Source of the DNA: Zophobihabitans entericus
GTDB lineage: Bacteria > Pseudomonadota > Gammaproteobacteria > Enterobacterales > Orbaceae
Assembly (NCBI RefSeq): GCF_011745665.1
Contig: NZ_CP050253.1
Coordinates: 2,083,418 to 2,147,417, forward strand
Length of the DNA: 64,000 nucleotides
Reading direction: 5' to 3'
Each line of letters starts with the position of its first letter. Position 1 is the stretch's first letter. The notes below the pieces were generated by a model. That model was given only the letters and a program-made list of their open reading frames with translations. It was not told the DNA's origin and searched no databases. Shown here piece by piece: positions 39,249 through 49,195 of this stretch. A program made the position numbers and the translations under genes.

Positions 39249-40229
39249 CTATTTTCTAATCGCAATACGTGGATCGAGTCTGGTATACAGCATATCGACG
39301 ATAAAATTGATGATGATTACCACAATTGCTGACACAAAAACCACACCAAGCAGAGTATTCAGATCGCGCTGAATAACTGAGTCATAAGCTAAACGACCAA
39401 GCCCCGGAATCGCAAAAATACTTTCTATTACTACCGAACCACCAAGCATGGTTCCGGCTTGTAAGCCAATTAATGTCACCATTGGAAGCATGGCGTTGCG
39501 TAATACGTGTTTTACCAGAACCGCTCGTTTAGTGAGCCCTTTAGCACGCGCGGTACGAACAAAATCAAGAGTTGATACTTCAAGCAGCGATGCCCGCATA
39601 ACGCGCAGGTAAATAGCTAAATAAGTCAGCGCTAAAGTGAATGTTGGCAGAATTAAATACCAGATAAGGTCGAGTACTGCACTAATCCCGGTTAAGGATT
39701 TATCAATTGACCCAAACCCACTTGGGGGTAACCAGTTTAAAAAAATAGAGAAGATTACAATTCCCATGAGTCCAAACCAGAAGGATGGAGTAGAGTAAAA
39801 AATTAAGCCCAAAATAGAGATTAACGAATCCTGCCAGCCATTGACTTTTTGTGCAGCTAAAATACCAAGTACGGTTCCAAGTGAAAACGCGATCAGCATA
39901 GCTGAACCCATCAGTAAAATAGTGGCTGGCAGACGTTCTAAGATAACGTCAACCACAGGTTTACCGTAAATTGCTGATTGTCCTAAATCTAAGTGAACTA
40001 AACGCCATAGGTAATTAGCCAGTCTGGAACTGACGCTCTGGTCCAGTTCATAATATTGACGCATTTCATCAATAACACTCTGTTCTGCTCCACCAATTTG
40101 TGCCAGCAGGGCGTCAACCGTATCGCCCGGTGCAAGTTGTAGCAGCAGAAACAGTCCTACCAAAATAATAATCAGTGATGGAATCGTGGTTAATAAGCGC
40201 CTGCCAGCCTGGCTAAGTAATTGCATCAT
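39249..40229 (-). CDS. Peptide-type ABC transporter permease (DppB-like)
   Basis: This 326-residue inner-membrane protein has six membrane segments, the family N-terminus RRLLTTIPSLIIILVGLFLL, the GTVLGILAA segment and the coupling loop RTARAKGLTKRAVLVKHVLRNA. It pairs with the DppC-like subunit encoded just downstream. AAGGATTAACGC precedes two adjacent ATGs; the first is used. Confidence 0.94.
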   Translation of the reverse strand: MMQLLSQAGRRLLTTIPSLIIILVGLFLLLQLAPGDTVDALLAQIGGAEQSVIDEMRQYYELDQSVSSRLANYLWRLVHLDLGQSAIYGKPVVDVILERLPATILLMGSAMLIAFSLGTVLGILAAQKVNGWQDSLISILGLIFYSTPSFWFGLMGIVIFSIFLNWLPPSGFGSIDKSLTGISAVLDLIWYLILPTFTLALTYLAIYLRVMRASLLEVSTLDFVRTARAKGLTKRAVLVKHVLRNAMLPMVTLIGLQAGTMLGGSVVIESIFAIPGLGRLAYDSVIQRDLNTLLGVVFVSAIVVIIINFIVDMLYTRLDPRIAIRK

Positions 40230-40256
40230 GCGTTAATCCTTTTCCTTAAGCTTGAG

Positions 40257-41867
40257 TTACTTTTCAACCCAAACATCATACCAGCTGCTGGATGGCCATC
40301 TTGCGGTATTATGATGATTGTGAACTTTAGTACTGATGACAGAAATAAAGTTACGTTCTGTGGCAAACCAAAGTGGTAATTCATCATTTACGATTTGTAC
40401 AAGTTCAGCATACATGGCTTTACGTTTTACCGGATCAATCTCAGAAGCCGCATTATCAATTAACGTATCGACTTTGTCAGATTGCCAGCCATATTGATTT
40501 GTCCACGGCGCACCGTCAGGACTGCCTGAACGTAACCAGACGGTAGTTGAAACAGCGGGATCACCACGGTATTGATGCCAGCCGGTTGCAATATCAAAAT
40601 CATGTTGTTTATAGACAGCGTTTAGCGCACCGGCAGTATCCATATTGGCGATACTTACTTTGATACCCACTTCTGCTAAAGATTGTTGGATAAATGTGGC
40701 AAACATTGGAACATCTTCACTGTTATTAATGTGAACCAGTTTTAAATTAAAACGTGTACCATCAGCCTGACGTGGATATCCGGCTTCATCCAGCAATGCT
40801 TCAGCTTTTTGACGATCAAATGGATAAACCACTTTACTATCTTCTGGGTAGAAAGCTTTGGATGAGGACGGAATTAAACCCGTTGCCTGTTTTCCTTCAC
40901 CATATAAGAAGTTCTCAATAAAGAAGGGGATATCTAAAGACTGTACAATCGCTTGTCTGACTTTTAGGTTAGCGATAATTGGATTCCTAAAGTTAAATTC
41001 AACGGTATTGTTAAATACGTTAGCTTCAGAACCTTTGGTTCTTACTTCAAATTGTGGATTACTTTTAAAACGATCAATATCAGCCAGCGTTAACTTAGAA
41101 TAGACATTCATCTGAATTTGTCCGCTCTCCATAGCCGCTGCCGTTGATGATTTATCATCAATAATACGCCAGACGATTTTATCTAAGTAAGGATAGCCTT
41201 TACGCCAGTAATCAGGATTTTTCTCAACAATAATATGCTGACCACGTTGATATTCCACAAATTTGAACGGCCCGGTACCAACCGGTGCTGAGTTGTATGG
41301 ATTTTCCAGTACATTGGTGCCTTCATACAGATGACGGGGAACCACATAGCCAAAATCAGCCAGTGCTCTGAGTAACAGATTCAATGGAATAGGGCGAGAA
41401 TAGTTAAATACAGCAGTATGTTCATCGGGTGTATCAACAGATTCTAAGTTTAGTTGCAGAGCGGTTGAAAAATTCAGTTTGGTTTTCCAAAATTCTAAAG
41501 CACTGTACTGGACGTCAGCTGAAGTGAATGGTTTGCCGTCATGCCATTTTACGCCTTCACGCAGTTTGAACGTAATTGTCTTACCATCAGGGGAAGATAT
41601 CCATGACGTTGCCAGAACCGGAACGATATTACTATCAGCATCAAGATCAACCAAAGATTCAACGATTTTACCTGAGATTTCATACACTCCAGTTGAAGCT
41701 CGCAGAGCAGGATTTAAAATTCGTTGTTCCCCCGAATAGTGCACAACCAGTGTTCCACCATAAACAGGAGTTTGCTGATCAGATTTTTCATCAGCAAATA
41801 CACTAAACGGTGATAACGCTGCAATTAGCGCTGTCACCAATAAATTCTTCCGATTAAATAACTTCAT
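40257..41867 (-). CDS. Periplasmic substrate-binding protein of a peptide-type ABC transporter
   Basis: This is a 536-residue member of solute-binding protein family 5 (OppA/DppA/NikA type). It has a signal peptide cleaved near VFA-DEKS and no lipobox cysteine. The core begins YGGTLVVHYSGEQRILNPAL, followed by TFKLREGVKWHDGKPFTSADV. Ligands of the family are peptides, but also nickel chelates, heme, glutathione and opines. It is the first gene of the six-gene unit, 389 bp from fbp, and should carry the operon promoter upstream. Confidence 0.93.
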   Translation of the reverse strand: MKLFNRKNLLVTALIAALSPFSVFADEKSDQQTPVYGGTLVVHYSGEQRILNPALRASTGVYEISGKIVESLVDLDADSNIVPVLATSWISSPDGKTITFKLREGVKWHDGKPFTSADVQYSALEFWKTKLNFSTALQLNLESVDTPDEHTAVFNYSRPIPLNLLLRALADFGYVVPRHLYEGTNVLENPYNSAPVGTGPFKFVEYQRGQHIIVEKNPDYWRKGYPYLDKIVWRIIDDKSSTAAAMESGQIQMNVYSKLTLADIDRFKSNPQFEVRTKGSEANVFNNTVEFNFRNPIIANLKVRQAIVQSLDIPFFIENFLYGEGKQATGLIPSSSKAFYPEDSKVVYPFDRQKAEALLDEAGYPRQADGTRFNLKLVHINNSEDVPMFATFIQQSLAEVGIKVSIANMDTAGALNAVYKQHDFDIATGWHQYRGDPAVSTTVWLRSGSPDGAPWTNQYGWQSDKVDTLIDNAASEIDPVKRKAMYAELVQIVNDELPLWFATERNFISVISTKVHNHHNTARWPSSSWYDVWVEK

Positions 41868-42155
41868 TTCCTTGCTCCTGAGTCGTGATACCAGCGCTAA
41901 TAATAGGGAAATAGATAAACCCTAATTTTCCATAAGACATGAAGAACAATATAGTTGAGTTTAAATAACGAAGAGAAATAACACTTTAGAATATCTTTAT
42001 AACATTTAGATATATGTTGTAGAGGTAGCTGGTGGAGTGATGAGTCTTAAGTAAGGTCATAAACGAAAGTTATGATAAAAAGTTAAAGTTAAAAGAAGCT
42101 ATAATTAACGAGAACTAAAATCTTATAATTAAAAGATATAAAGCAGTCAGGAGAT
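41868..42155. other. Spacer between the ABC operon and fbp
   Basis: This AT-rich stretch of about 290 bp must contain the promoter of the minus-strand ABC operon. No reading frame or clear operator was recognised; the binding-protein gene has CAGGAGCAAGGAA before its ATG. Confidence 0.35.
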
Positions 42156-42180
42156 AAGAAAAAGGGGCTTATGCCCCTTA
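42156..42180 (-). terminator. Rho-independent terminator of fbp
   Basis: On the minus strand AGGGGC-ATAA-GCCCCT is followed by TTTTC, directly after the fbp stop. Confidence 0.85.
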
Positions 42181-42185
42181 TCAAT

Positions 42186-43190
42186 TTATAAATCTTTAAA
42201 CTCTTCCATAAATTTCTCTGCATCTTCAACCATTGATTTAACACCAACAAAGAAAGGAGAACGTTGATGCAGTTCGGTTGGATTAATCTCCAGCACTCGG
42301 TTAAATCCGTCACTGGCTTTACCACCAGCTTGTTCTGCTAAAAACGCAATTGGGTTACATTCATAAAGCAGACGTAATTTACCTTTAGAATACTGGGCAG
42401 TATTTGGATAAATATAGATTCCGCCTTTAAGTAAATTACGGTGGAAGTCAGAAACCAGTGAACCAATATAACGAGAGGTATAAGGGCGTTTGGTTTTAGC
42501 GTCTTCTTCCTGACAATATTTAATATACTTTTTCACGCCGACCGGAAATTTCCAGTAGAAACCTTCATTGATAGAGTAAATATTACCAAATTTAGGGAAC
42601 TGTACGTTTTCGTGTGATAAACAAAAAACACCAATAGACGGATCGTAAGTAAAAGCATGGACACCGCAACCGGTGGTATAAACCAACATGGTGGATGAAC
42701 CATAAATAATATAACCTGCGGCTACTTGTTGATGACCGGGTTGTAAAAAGTCTTTTTCTGAAATTGGCTCACCAATTGGTGTGACACGATGATAGATCGA
42801 AAAGATGGTTCCGACAGAAACGTTAACATCGATGTTTGATGAACCATCGAGCGGATCCATAAGTACAACGTACTTAGCATGACACGCTTTATCATTACCG
42901 AAAATAACCAGTTCGTCTTCTTCCTCAGAAGCAATACCTGCTACAACGCCACGGGCTTCAAGTGCCGCTTTTAAGGTTTCATTGGCAAACACATCGAGTT
43001 TCATCTGTGTTTCGCCCTGAATATTTGAAGAACCATTAGCACCGATAATATCGACTAAACCTGCTTTATTGATATCGCGGTTAATAATTTTAGCGCCAAG
43101 TTTGATCGCTGACAGTAGTGCAGAAAGTTCACCTGTAGCATGTGGAAACTCATGCTGCTTTTCAATGATAAATTCACCAAGGGTTTTCAT
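42186..43190 (-). CDS. fbp: Fructose-1,6-bisphosphatase class I
   Basis: This is the gluconeogenic enzyme that removes the C1 phosphate of fructose-1,6-bisphosphate, an Mg-dependent and usually AMP-inhibited reaction. The 334-residue product has the metal/phosphate motif [22 protein letters not shown] and the C-terminal substrate-binding [17 protein letters not shown]. The ATG at 43190 ([12 protein letters not shown]) has AGGAAA upstream and is the E. coli start; the open frame goes 17 codons further. Its presence indicates that gluconeogenesis is active. Confidence 0.96.
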   Translation of the reverse strand: MKTLGEFIIEKQHEFPHATGELSALLSAIKLGAKIINRDINKAGLVDIIGANGSSNIQGETQMKLDVFANETLKAALEARGVVAGIASEEEDELVIFGNDKACHAKYVVLMDPLDGSSNIDVNVSVGTIFSIYHRVTPIGEPISEKDFLQPGHQQVAAGYIIYGSSTMLVYTTGCGVHAFTYDPSIGVFCLSHENVQFPKFGNIYSINEGFYWKFPVGVKKYIKYCQEEDAKTKRPYTSRYIGSLVSDFHRNLLKGGIYIYPNTAQYSKGKLRLLYECNPIAFLAEQAGGKASDGFNRVLEINPTELHQRSPFFVGVKSMVEDAEKFMEEFKDL

Positions 43191-43367
43191 TACGATTATT
43201 TCCTGTTTAAACGACAGATTAAAATAAATAAGGGAACACATTATGTGAAGCGGTATAGATATACTATAAATAAGGTGAATAATCTATAAGAGATTGATTG
43301 CTTTTCACTATTCAAACAATTGCTGTGTCGCTATAATGCAGATTAAATGTACAAAGGATAACGTCTT

Positions 43368-44117
43368 ATGCTAAATACAGAATTAGAGCAAATCATCAAT
43401 AAAGAACTGAATGTGAATCTGTTCAAAGATTATACAACTAATGGTCTACAGGTTCAGGGTAAAAAGCAAATTCAAAAGATTGTGACCGGTGTGACAGCCT
43501 GTCAGCGTTTACTTGATGCAGCTGTTGAGCTTCAGGCAGATGCCGTGCTTGTTCATCATGGCTATTTTTGGGGTAATGAACCACAAATTATCACAGGCAT
43601 GAAGTATAACCGTATCAAAACGTTGTTGACTAATGATATCAATTTACTGGCTTATCACTTGCCGTTAGATGGTCATTCGACTCTGGGTAATAACGTGTTA
43701 CTCGCTGCTCTTCTTGGTATTGAGGTTTATCCTCGTCAGGATATTACCGATTTACTGTTTAAAGGTGAGTTTCAGACACCAATTTCAGCAGAACAATTAA
43801 TCACGCGAATTGAACAGAAGTTGCACCATTCAGTGTTACATAGTGGTGATAATGCACCCGCGACTATAAAACGTATTGCCTGGTGTAGTGGTGGCGGGCA
43901 GGATTATCTGGAGCAAGCAGCTCAACAAGGATTTGATGCTTTTATTACCGGGGAAGTTTCTGAGAGAACTATTCACATCGCTCGTGAATATGGTCTTCAC
44001 TTTTTTGCTGCAGGTCATCATGCGACTGAACGCTATGGAATTAAAGCCCTTGGTGAATGGTTGGCAAAAACACATCAACTATCTGTGGAATTTGTCGATA
44101 TTGATAATCCGGCTTAA
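43368..44117 (+). CDS. ybgI: Nif3-family dinuclear-metal protein (YbgI)
   Basis: The 249-residue protein shows Nif3 signatures: KDYTTNGLQVQGK, DAVLVHHGYFWG with its metal-binding histidines, LAYHLPLDGHSTLGNN and AAGHHATERYGIKALGEWL near the end. E. coli YbgI is a toroidal hexamer of unclear role, possibly a GTP-cyclohydrolase-I-type-2-like or ring-opening hydrolase. It diverges from fbp and is 179 bp upstream of dapA. Confidence 0.93.
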   Translation: MLNTELEQIINKELNVNLFKDYTTNGLQVQGKKQIQKIVTGVTACQRLLDAAVELQADAVLVHHGYFWGNEPQIITGMKYNRIKTLLTNDINLLAYHLPLDGHSTLGNNVLLAALLGIEVYPRQDITDLLFKGEFQTPISAEQLITRIEQKLHHSVLHSGDNAPATIKRIAWCSGGGQDYLEQAAQQGFDAFITGEVSERTIHIAREYGLHFFAAGHHATERYGIKALGEWLAKTHQLSVEFVDIDNPA

Positions 44118-44296
44118 AGCCTGAGTTACAGAGAAAATAGCTTATAAATTCATCAATTATTATTGATAAAATTTATATCACTGCGTTGAATATAAATTGT
44201 TGCAATGTCAGGAATGACAAGGTTGAATTTACCTGAGAAATAACGCATACTTGCAACTTTACAGCACACTTATATCTAATCAATGAGAGGTATTTT

Positions 44297-45175
44297 ATGT
44301 TTACAGGTAGTATCGTCGCAGTCGTGACCCCAATGGATGTTAAAGGCAATGTCGACCGAGTAAGCCTAAAGAAACTTGTTGATTATCATGTTGCCAGTGG
44401 TACATCTGCAATTGTTTCTGTTGGTACTACCGGTGAATCAGCGACACTTGATCACAAAGAACATATCGATGTGATTAAATTAACGGTGGAATATGCAGAA
44501 GGCCGTATCCCGGTGATCGCCGGTACAGGTGCTAATGCGACTGCTGAAGCTATCAGTTTAACTAAACAAGTGCAAACACTTGGCGTTGCCGGCTGTTTAA
44601 CTGTAACTCCATATTACAATAAACCTACTCAGGAAGGTTTATATCAGCATTTTAAAGCAATTGCTGAAAATACGTCATTACCACAAATTCTGTATAACGT
44701 ACCAGGTCGTACCGGTTGTGATATGCAACCTGAAACGGTCGGGCGTTTGGCCAAAATTAATAACATCGTAGCACTGAAAGATGCAACTGGCGATTTGTCC
44801 CGCGTATATAAAACTCGTCAGTTAGTCGGTGACAAATTTAAATTATTAAGTGGTGATGACAATACGTTTTTAGATTTCTTAATTTTAGGTGGTGATGGAA
44901 CAATTTCTGTGACAGCCAATATTGCAGCCAGAGAACTAGCACGTATTTGCGAACTTGCCGCTGATAAACGCTTTGCTGAAGCGCGTGAAATGAATGAGCG
45001 TTTAATTCCACTGCATAGTAAATTATTTATGGAGCCTAACCCAATTCCGGTTAAATGGGCGTGTGAAAAATTAGGTTTAATCCAAAATGCAACTATGCGC
45101 TTACCGATGACTCCGCTCAGTGCAGCATCTGTTCCTGTTCTTGAACAGGCACTAAAGTTTGCTAAATTACTGTAA
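44297..45175 (+). CDS. dapA: 4-Hydroxy-tetrahydrodipicolinate synthase
   Basis: DapA condenses pyruvate and aspartate semialdehyde, committing carbon to lysine and meso-diaminopimelate. The 292-residue length equals E. coli. Catalytic residues are in place: K161 (VALKDATGD), Y133 and R138 (LYNVPGRTG), T44-T45 (VGTTGESAT). bamC and purC follow as in E. coli. dapE, later in the same pathway, lies at 54.6 kb. Confidence 0.97.
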   Translation: MFTGSIVAVVTPMDVKGNVDRVSLKKLVDYHVASGTSAIVSVGTTGESATLDHKEHIDVIKLTVEYAEGRIPVIAGTGANATAEAISLTKQVQTLGVAGCLTVTPYYNKPTQEGLYQHFKAIAENTSLPQILYNVPGRTGCDMQPETVGRLAKINNIVALKDATGDLSRVYKTRQLVGDKFKLLSGDDNTFLDFLILGGDGTISVTANIAARELARICELAADKRFAEAREMNERLIPLHSKLFMEPNPIPVKWACEKLGLIQNATMRLPMTPLSAASVPVLEQALKFAKLL

Positions 45176-45266
45176 GACAATTTTCAATATGATACGCATT
45201 AAACGTATCATATTGATCTGAATTTGCGGTAGAATATGCCATCAATTATTTGAAAGACTTATCATC

Positions 45267-45917
45267 ATGTTAAAAAAATCAGTTATAGTTATTGCCTCTG
45301 CGACATCTTTATTACTTGCTGCATGTAGTGCAGACCAGCGTTATAAACGAGAAGTCAACGGTGATGATACCTATCTTGAAACTCCAGCATTAAAACCACT
45401 TGTTGCTGCTGACGGTGTTCAGCTGCCGGCTAATCGTGGTGATTATTATGTTTACACTGCAACCACTCAGGGTGAAACAGGGCGTAATGTCGATATTCGT
45501 CCACCATCACAACCGATTGCGGCAATTGATGATTCAGTCGCTAATTATCGTCGTGGTGTAGCGTCACTTGACGCGCCAGCACAACCTGCGTTAATGCCTA
45601 AAATTGTGAGTGTGCTGCAAAGTATGAATATTCCATTCAGTGGTGATGCAAGTAGCCAGCAATTAAATGTTGGGCCGTATTTTGTCAATCGTGCTGATGA
45701 AGAGATCCCTTATGAAGCTGCTTATACTGTGCGTAATACCTCAAATGGTATGCGTCAATACTTAACAGTTGAGTTATCTTCACTCTCTAAACAGACAGTA
45801 CCGGTAGAAAGCAGTATTGATACGCAACGATATACTGTCGATTTCTTCAATATGCTGGTCATTGAGATTAAAAAGCGAGACTCAATCGATTATAACGCCG
45901 GCATAGTAGTGCCATAG
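45267..45917 (+). CDS. bamC: Outer-membrane assembly lipoprotein BamC, short form
   Basis: BamC is an accessory lipoprotein of the BAM complex. The 216-residue protein has a lipobox LAAC with C20. The conserved unstructured segment that clasps BamD follows (DQRYKREVNGDDTYLETPAL, NRGDYYV, DIRPPSQPI). One helix-grip domain runs from about residue 100 and ends at TQRYTVDFFNMLVIEIKK. E. coli BamC has 344 residues and a second helix-grip domain, absent here; a stop and a terminator follow directly. Position between dapA and purC supports the assignment. Confidence 0.88.
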   Translation: MLKKSVIVIASATSLLLAACSADQRYKREVNGDDTYLETPALKPLVAADGVQLPANRGDYYVYTATTQGETGRNVDIRPPSQPIAAIDDSVANYRRGVASLDAPAQPALMPKIVSVLQSMNIPFSGDASSQQLNVGPYFVNRADEEIPYEAAYTVRNTSNGMRQYLTVELSSLSKQTVPVESSIDTQRYTVDFFNMLVIEIKKRDSIDYNAGIVVP

Positions 45918-45924
45918 TATCTAA

Positions 45925-45955
45925 AAGAAGGAGCGGAATAAGCTCCTTTTTTCAT
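45925..45955 (+). terminator. Rho-independent terminator after bamC
   Basis: AAGGAGC / GCTCCTT with a short loop is followed by TTTT. It confirms that bamC really ends at 45917 and is not cut by a nearby frameshift into purC. Confidence 0.82.
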
Positions 45956-45996
45956 TCGTAGGTTTTTTAATTATTAAATTTGAAAGGTTAATCAAC

Positions 45997-46707
45997 ATGC
46001 AAAAGCTAGCAGAACTTTATCGTGGTAAGGCAAAAACAGTTTATACAACCAGTAATCCTGATCTTTTAATTCTTGAATTCCGTAATGATACTTCCGCTTT
46101 TGATGGTTTGCGTATTGAACAACTTGATCGTAAAGGCATGGTGAACAATAAATTTAATCACTTTATTATGAGTAAATTAAGTGAGGCGGGGATTCCGACT
46201 CAGGTAGAAAAACTGTTATCTGATAATGAAGTGTTAGTTAAAAAACTGGATATGGTACCGGTTGAATGTGTGATTCGTAACCGTGCTGCAGGCTCACTGG
46301 TTAAACGCCTTGGTGTTGAAGAAGGGACGATTTTAAAACCAGCAACATTTGAACTTTTTTTGAAAAATGATGCGTTACATGATCCGATGGTAAACGAATA
46401 TCACTGTCGTGCTTTTGGTTGGGCAACTGACGCTCAGCTGGATAAAATGAAAGAACTTAGTTTTAAAATTAATGAAATTTTGACTGCACTATTTGATAAA
46501 GCAGGCCTGATTTTAGTTGATTACAAATTAGAGTTTGGTGTGTTTAAAGGTGAAGTTGTATTGGGTGACGAGTTCTCACCAGATGGTTGCCGTCTGTGGG
46601 AGAAAGAGACACTGAAAAAAATGGACAAAGACCGCTTCCGTCAGGGGCTTGGTGGTGTAATTGAAGCCTATGAAGAAGTGGCAAAACGAATCGGTGTTCC
46701 ACTTTAA
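45997..46707 (+). CDS. purC: Phosphoribosylaminoimidazole-succinocarboxamide synthase
   Basis: PurC joins aspartate to CAIR in purine synthesis. The 236-residue product has the family pattern: [12 protein letters not shown] at the start, [18 protein letters not shown], and the late VDYKLEFG and [12 protein letters not shown]. Length matches E. coli (237). It begins a run of four close genes with yeaL, tmcA and cysZ. Confidence 0.96.
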   Translation: MQKLAELYRGKAKTVYTTSNPDLLILEFRNDTSAFDGLRIEQLDRKGMVNNKFNHFIMSKLSEAGIPTQVEKLLSDNEVLVKKLDMVPVECVIRNRAAGSLVKRLGVEEGTILKPATFELFLKNDALHDPMVNEYHCRAFGWATDAQLDKMKELSFKINEILTALFDKAGLILVDYKLEFGVFKGEVVLGDEFSPDGCRLWEKETLKKMDKDRFRQGLGGVIEAYEEVAKRIGVPL

Positions 46708-46731
46708 TTTTTATTTGAATAACGTTAAGCA

Positions 46732-47184
46732 ATGGCAAATTTAGATATTACTTTTTTTGTATTACTCGCATTAGCAGCATTATGTTATGTCACTAACAAT
46801 AATACTGTTACTTTTGCCATTTTGTTACTCCTTCTGTTTAAGCTGACGCCGCTGTCAGCTTATTTTCCTATGCTTAGCAAATACGGTATGACGGTGGGTA
46901 TTGTGATACTGACTGCTGCGGTGATGGTTCCTTTAGCTAACGGTAGTATGGGGATACAAGAGATGCTTAAATCTTTTGTGCACTGGAAATCCTTGCTAGC
47001 GGTTATTGTAGGTATTTTTGTTTCATGGCTTGGGATGCGTGGTGTGAGCTTAATGAGCGCCAATCCAATGATTGTGAATGGGCTGATTGTTGGAACACTC
47101 ATTGGTGTAGCTTTCTTAAAAGGTATCCCGGTTGGGCCGCTTATCGCTGCCGGTATGCTGTCTTTAGTTATTGGTAAGTCTTAA
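46732..47184 (+). CDS. yeaL: DUF441 membrane protein YeaL
   Basis: This 150-residue protein has four predicted membrane helices and the UPF0756/DUF441 end [29 protein letters not shown]. Function unknown. It lies 24 bp after purC and 12 bp before tmcA in the same direction, so it is cotranscribed with both. Confidence 0.88.
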   Translation: MANLDITFFVLLALAALCYVTNNNTVTFAILLLLLFKLTPLSAYFPMLSKYGMTVGIVILTAAVMVPLANGSMGIQEMLKSFVHWKSLLAVIVGIFVSWLGMRGVSLMSANPMIVNGLIVGTLIGVAFLKGIPVGPLIAAGMLSLVIGKS

Positions 47185-47196
47185 AGGCTCATTATA

Positions 47197-49191
47197 ATGA
47201 ACCTGCCAGCTCACGCTTTAAATCGGCAATTGATTATATTACAAGGTCAGCCATCCCGCCTTTATGCTGACTGCCGTGCTTTTATAAGCCACATTACTGG
47301 TGACTGGATTACACTTTCTTATCAAAGCTCCTTACCTAATGTTTTATCACCAGAGCAAGCAAAAAAGTTACTTGGGCAGGAATTTAAACACGCTATTTTT
47401 GATGCTACAGAAGGCTTTAATTTAGACGCTTTTGTTATTTTAGCGGGCACTTTATCTGCCGGGAGTGTCTGTCTGCTGCTACTACCTGAGAATCCAGCTC
47501 AATGCGCTGATATTGATAGTCTACGCTGGAATGAGTCACCAGAACCGATTCAGACACCTAATTTCTATACTTATTTACAGCAAATTATTGCCTGTACGCA
47601 AACTTTGGTTATTCCGTCCGGTTCTGCAGATATTCTTCAACTGATTACTCAGGTTCAGCAAAACAACCAAAGTGTGTCAGCGCAGAATTTGGGTAGGCTA
47701 ACTCCTTCAGCTGAACAGCAACAGATCCTTGACCTGTTAAAGGTCACTAATAAACCCGCTGTGATATTAACTGCGAAAAGAGGGCGAGGAAAGTCTGCCT
47801 TAGCCGGACTCTTTACCTGGCAAAAATTCTGCTGGATTACCGCTCCTAATCGTCAGGCAACGGGTACTTTGCACGAATTTGCTAAGCCGGGTACACCATT
47901 TTTTGCACCGGATTGCCTGATCAATGAATTTCATGGGCTTAGTGAGAAACCAGAGTGGTTGATTATTGATGAAGCTGCCATGATTCCGCTCCCTCTCTTA
48001 TTATCTCTGATTACATTGGGATCAAAAGTGCTTCTGACTACAACCATTGATGGATATGAAGGGACTGGGCAGGGATTTGTTCTAAAACTTTTGCCTCAGC
48101 TTAAGCAAGATTATGCATGGTTAACACTACAGGCGCCGATGCGTTGGTCAGATGATGATTCTCTGGAACACTTTGTTGATAGTTTACTTATGAATAACTT
48201 TAATCAAAACAAAGAGTTACATAATAAATCTTCAATTAAATCAATAGGTTATAATTATCTTAAGCAGGGTGATTTGATTGCCAGTCAGCCAAATTTAACT
48301 CAGATTTATCAATTGCTTAAACAGGCTCATTATCGTACGTCACCAGTTGATTTACGTCGTTTACTGGATGCCGGGAACATTCATATCAGCACAGCAAATA
48401 GTGCGCAGACTGTAGGCGTTATTCTCTCTATTGCTGAGGGTGGATTGTCTCCAGAACTTGCTCAGGCGGTCTGGGCAGGGATAAGAAGACCAAAAGGTAA
48501 TCTGGTGGCTCAGTCACTTGCTGCTCATGCCGGAGTGCAGTTGGCAGCCGAGCTAAAATCATGGCGGGTTAATCGTATTGCTGTTACAGAAGAATATCGT
48601 CGACAGGGTATTGCAAAACATCTTATCAGGCAGCATATTCAACTGGCACAGGAGTATTTATGTGACTTTGTCTCTGTCAGCTTTGCTTATACAACAGAGA
48701 TGGAAGAGTTTTGGACAGCTTGTGGATTTACTGTAGTGCATATTGGTAGTCATAAAGAGGCGAGTAGCGGTTGTTACGCGGCCATGGCTATTTATCCGTT
48801 AACACCAGCAGGGGATGGTTTGCAGCAAAAATTGGCTCAAAATCTTGCTCGTAACTGGTTTTGGCAACGGGATATTATCGAGCTCAGTTTACCTATTGAA
48901 ATCGATACAAATCAAAAGCTTGATCAGCAGGATATTGAATTACTTTCTGGCTTTGCTGCTGCTTTTCGTCCTCTGGAAGGCAGTTATGCGATGCTGTGTC
49001 GTTTAATCAATACGTCAGAGCTGGCAGAGGTTTTATCACAATATGCGCCGGTGCTTTGTCTATTATTGAAAGAGAAAAAAACAGAACAACAAGTGATTGC
49101 ACTTTTTCACTTAACGGGTAAGAATGAGCTGATTCAAGCAATGCGCCGGGAAGCCGGGCAGATTTTACAGATTATAGAAGGTAGAATTTAA
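47197..49191 (+). CDS. tmcA: tRNA(Met) cytidine acetyltransferase TmcA
   Basis: TmcA makes N4-acetylcytidine at the wobble base of elongator tRNA-Met using acetyl-CoA and ATP. The 664-residue protein has an N-terminal DUF1726 region and a RecD-like helicase module with Walker A TAKRGRGKS (192-200) and Walker B LIIDEAAMIP. A GNAT domain follows (VTEEYRRQGIAKHLIRQH), then a C-terminal tRNA-binding region. E. coli TmcA has 671 residues. cysZ begins 4 bp after the stop. Confidence 0.95.
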   Translation: MNLPAHALNRQLIILQGQPSRLYADCRAFISHITGDWITLSYQSSLPNVLSPEQAKKLLGQEFKHAIFDATEGFNLDAFVILAGTLSAGSVCLLLLPENPAQCADIDSLRWNESPEPIQTPNFYTYLQQIIACTQTLVIPSGSADILQLITQVQQNNQSVSAQNLGRLTPSAEQQQILDLLKVTNKPAVILTAKRGRGKSALAGLFTWQKFCWITAPNRQATGTLHEFAKPGTPFFAPDCLINEFHGLSEKPEWLIIDEAAMIPLPLLLSLITLGSKVLLTTTIDGYEGTGQGFVLKLLPQLKQDYAWLTLQAPMRWSDDDSLEHFVDSLLMNNFNQNKELHNKSSIKSIGYNYLKQGDLIASQPNLTQIYQLLKQAHYRTSPVDLRRLLDAGNIHISTANSAQTVGVILSIAEGGLSPELAQAVWAGIRRPKGNLVAQSLAAHAGVQLAAELKSWRVNRIAVTEEYRRQGIAKHLIRQHIQLAQEYLCDFVSVSFAYTTEMEEFWTACGFTVVHIGSHKEASSGCYAAMAIYPLTPAGDGLQQKLAQNLARNWFWQRDIIELSLPIEIDTNQKLDQQDIELLSGFAAAFRPLEGSYAMLCRLINTSELAEVLSQYAPVLCLLLKEKKTEQQVIALFHLTGKNELIQAMRREAGQILQIIEGRI

Positions 49192-49195
49192 TTAA

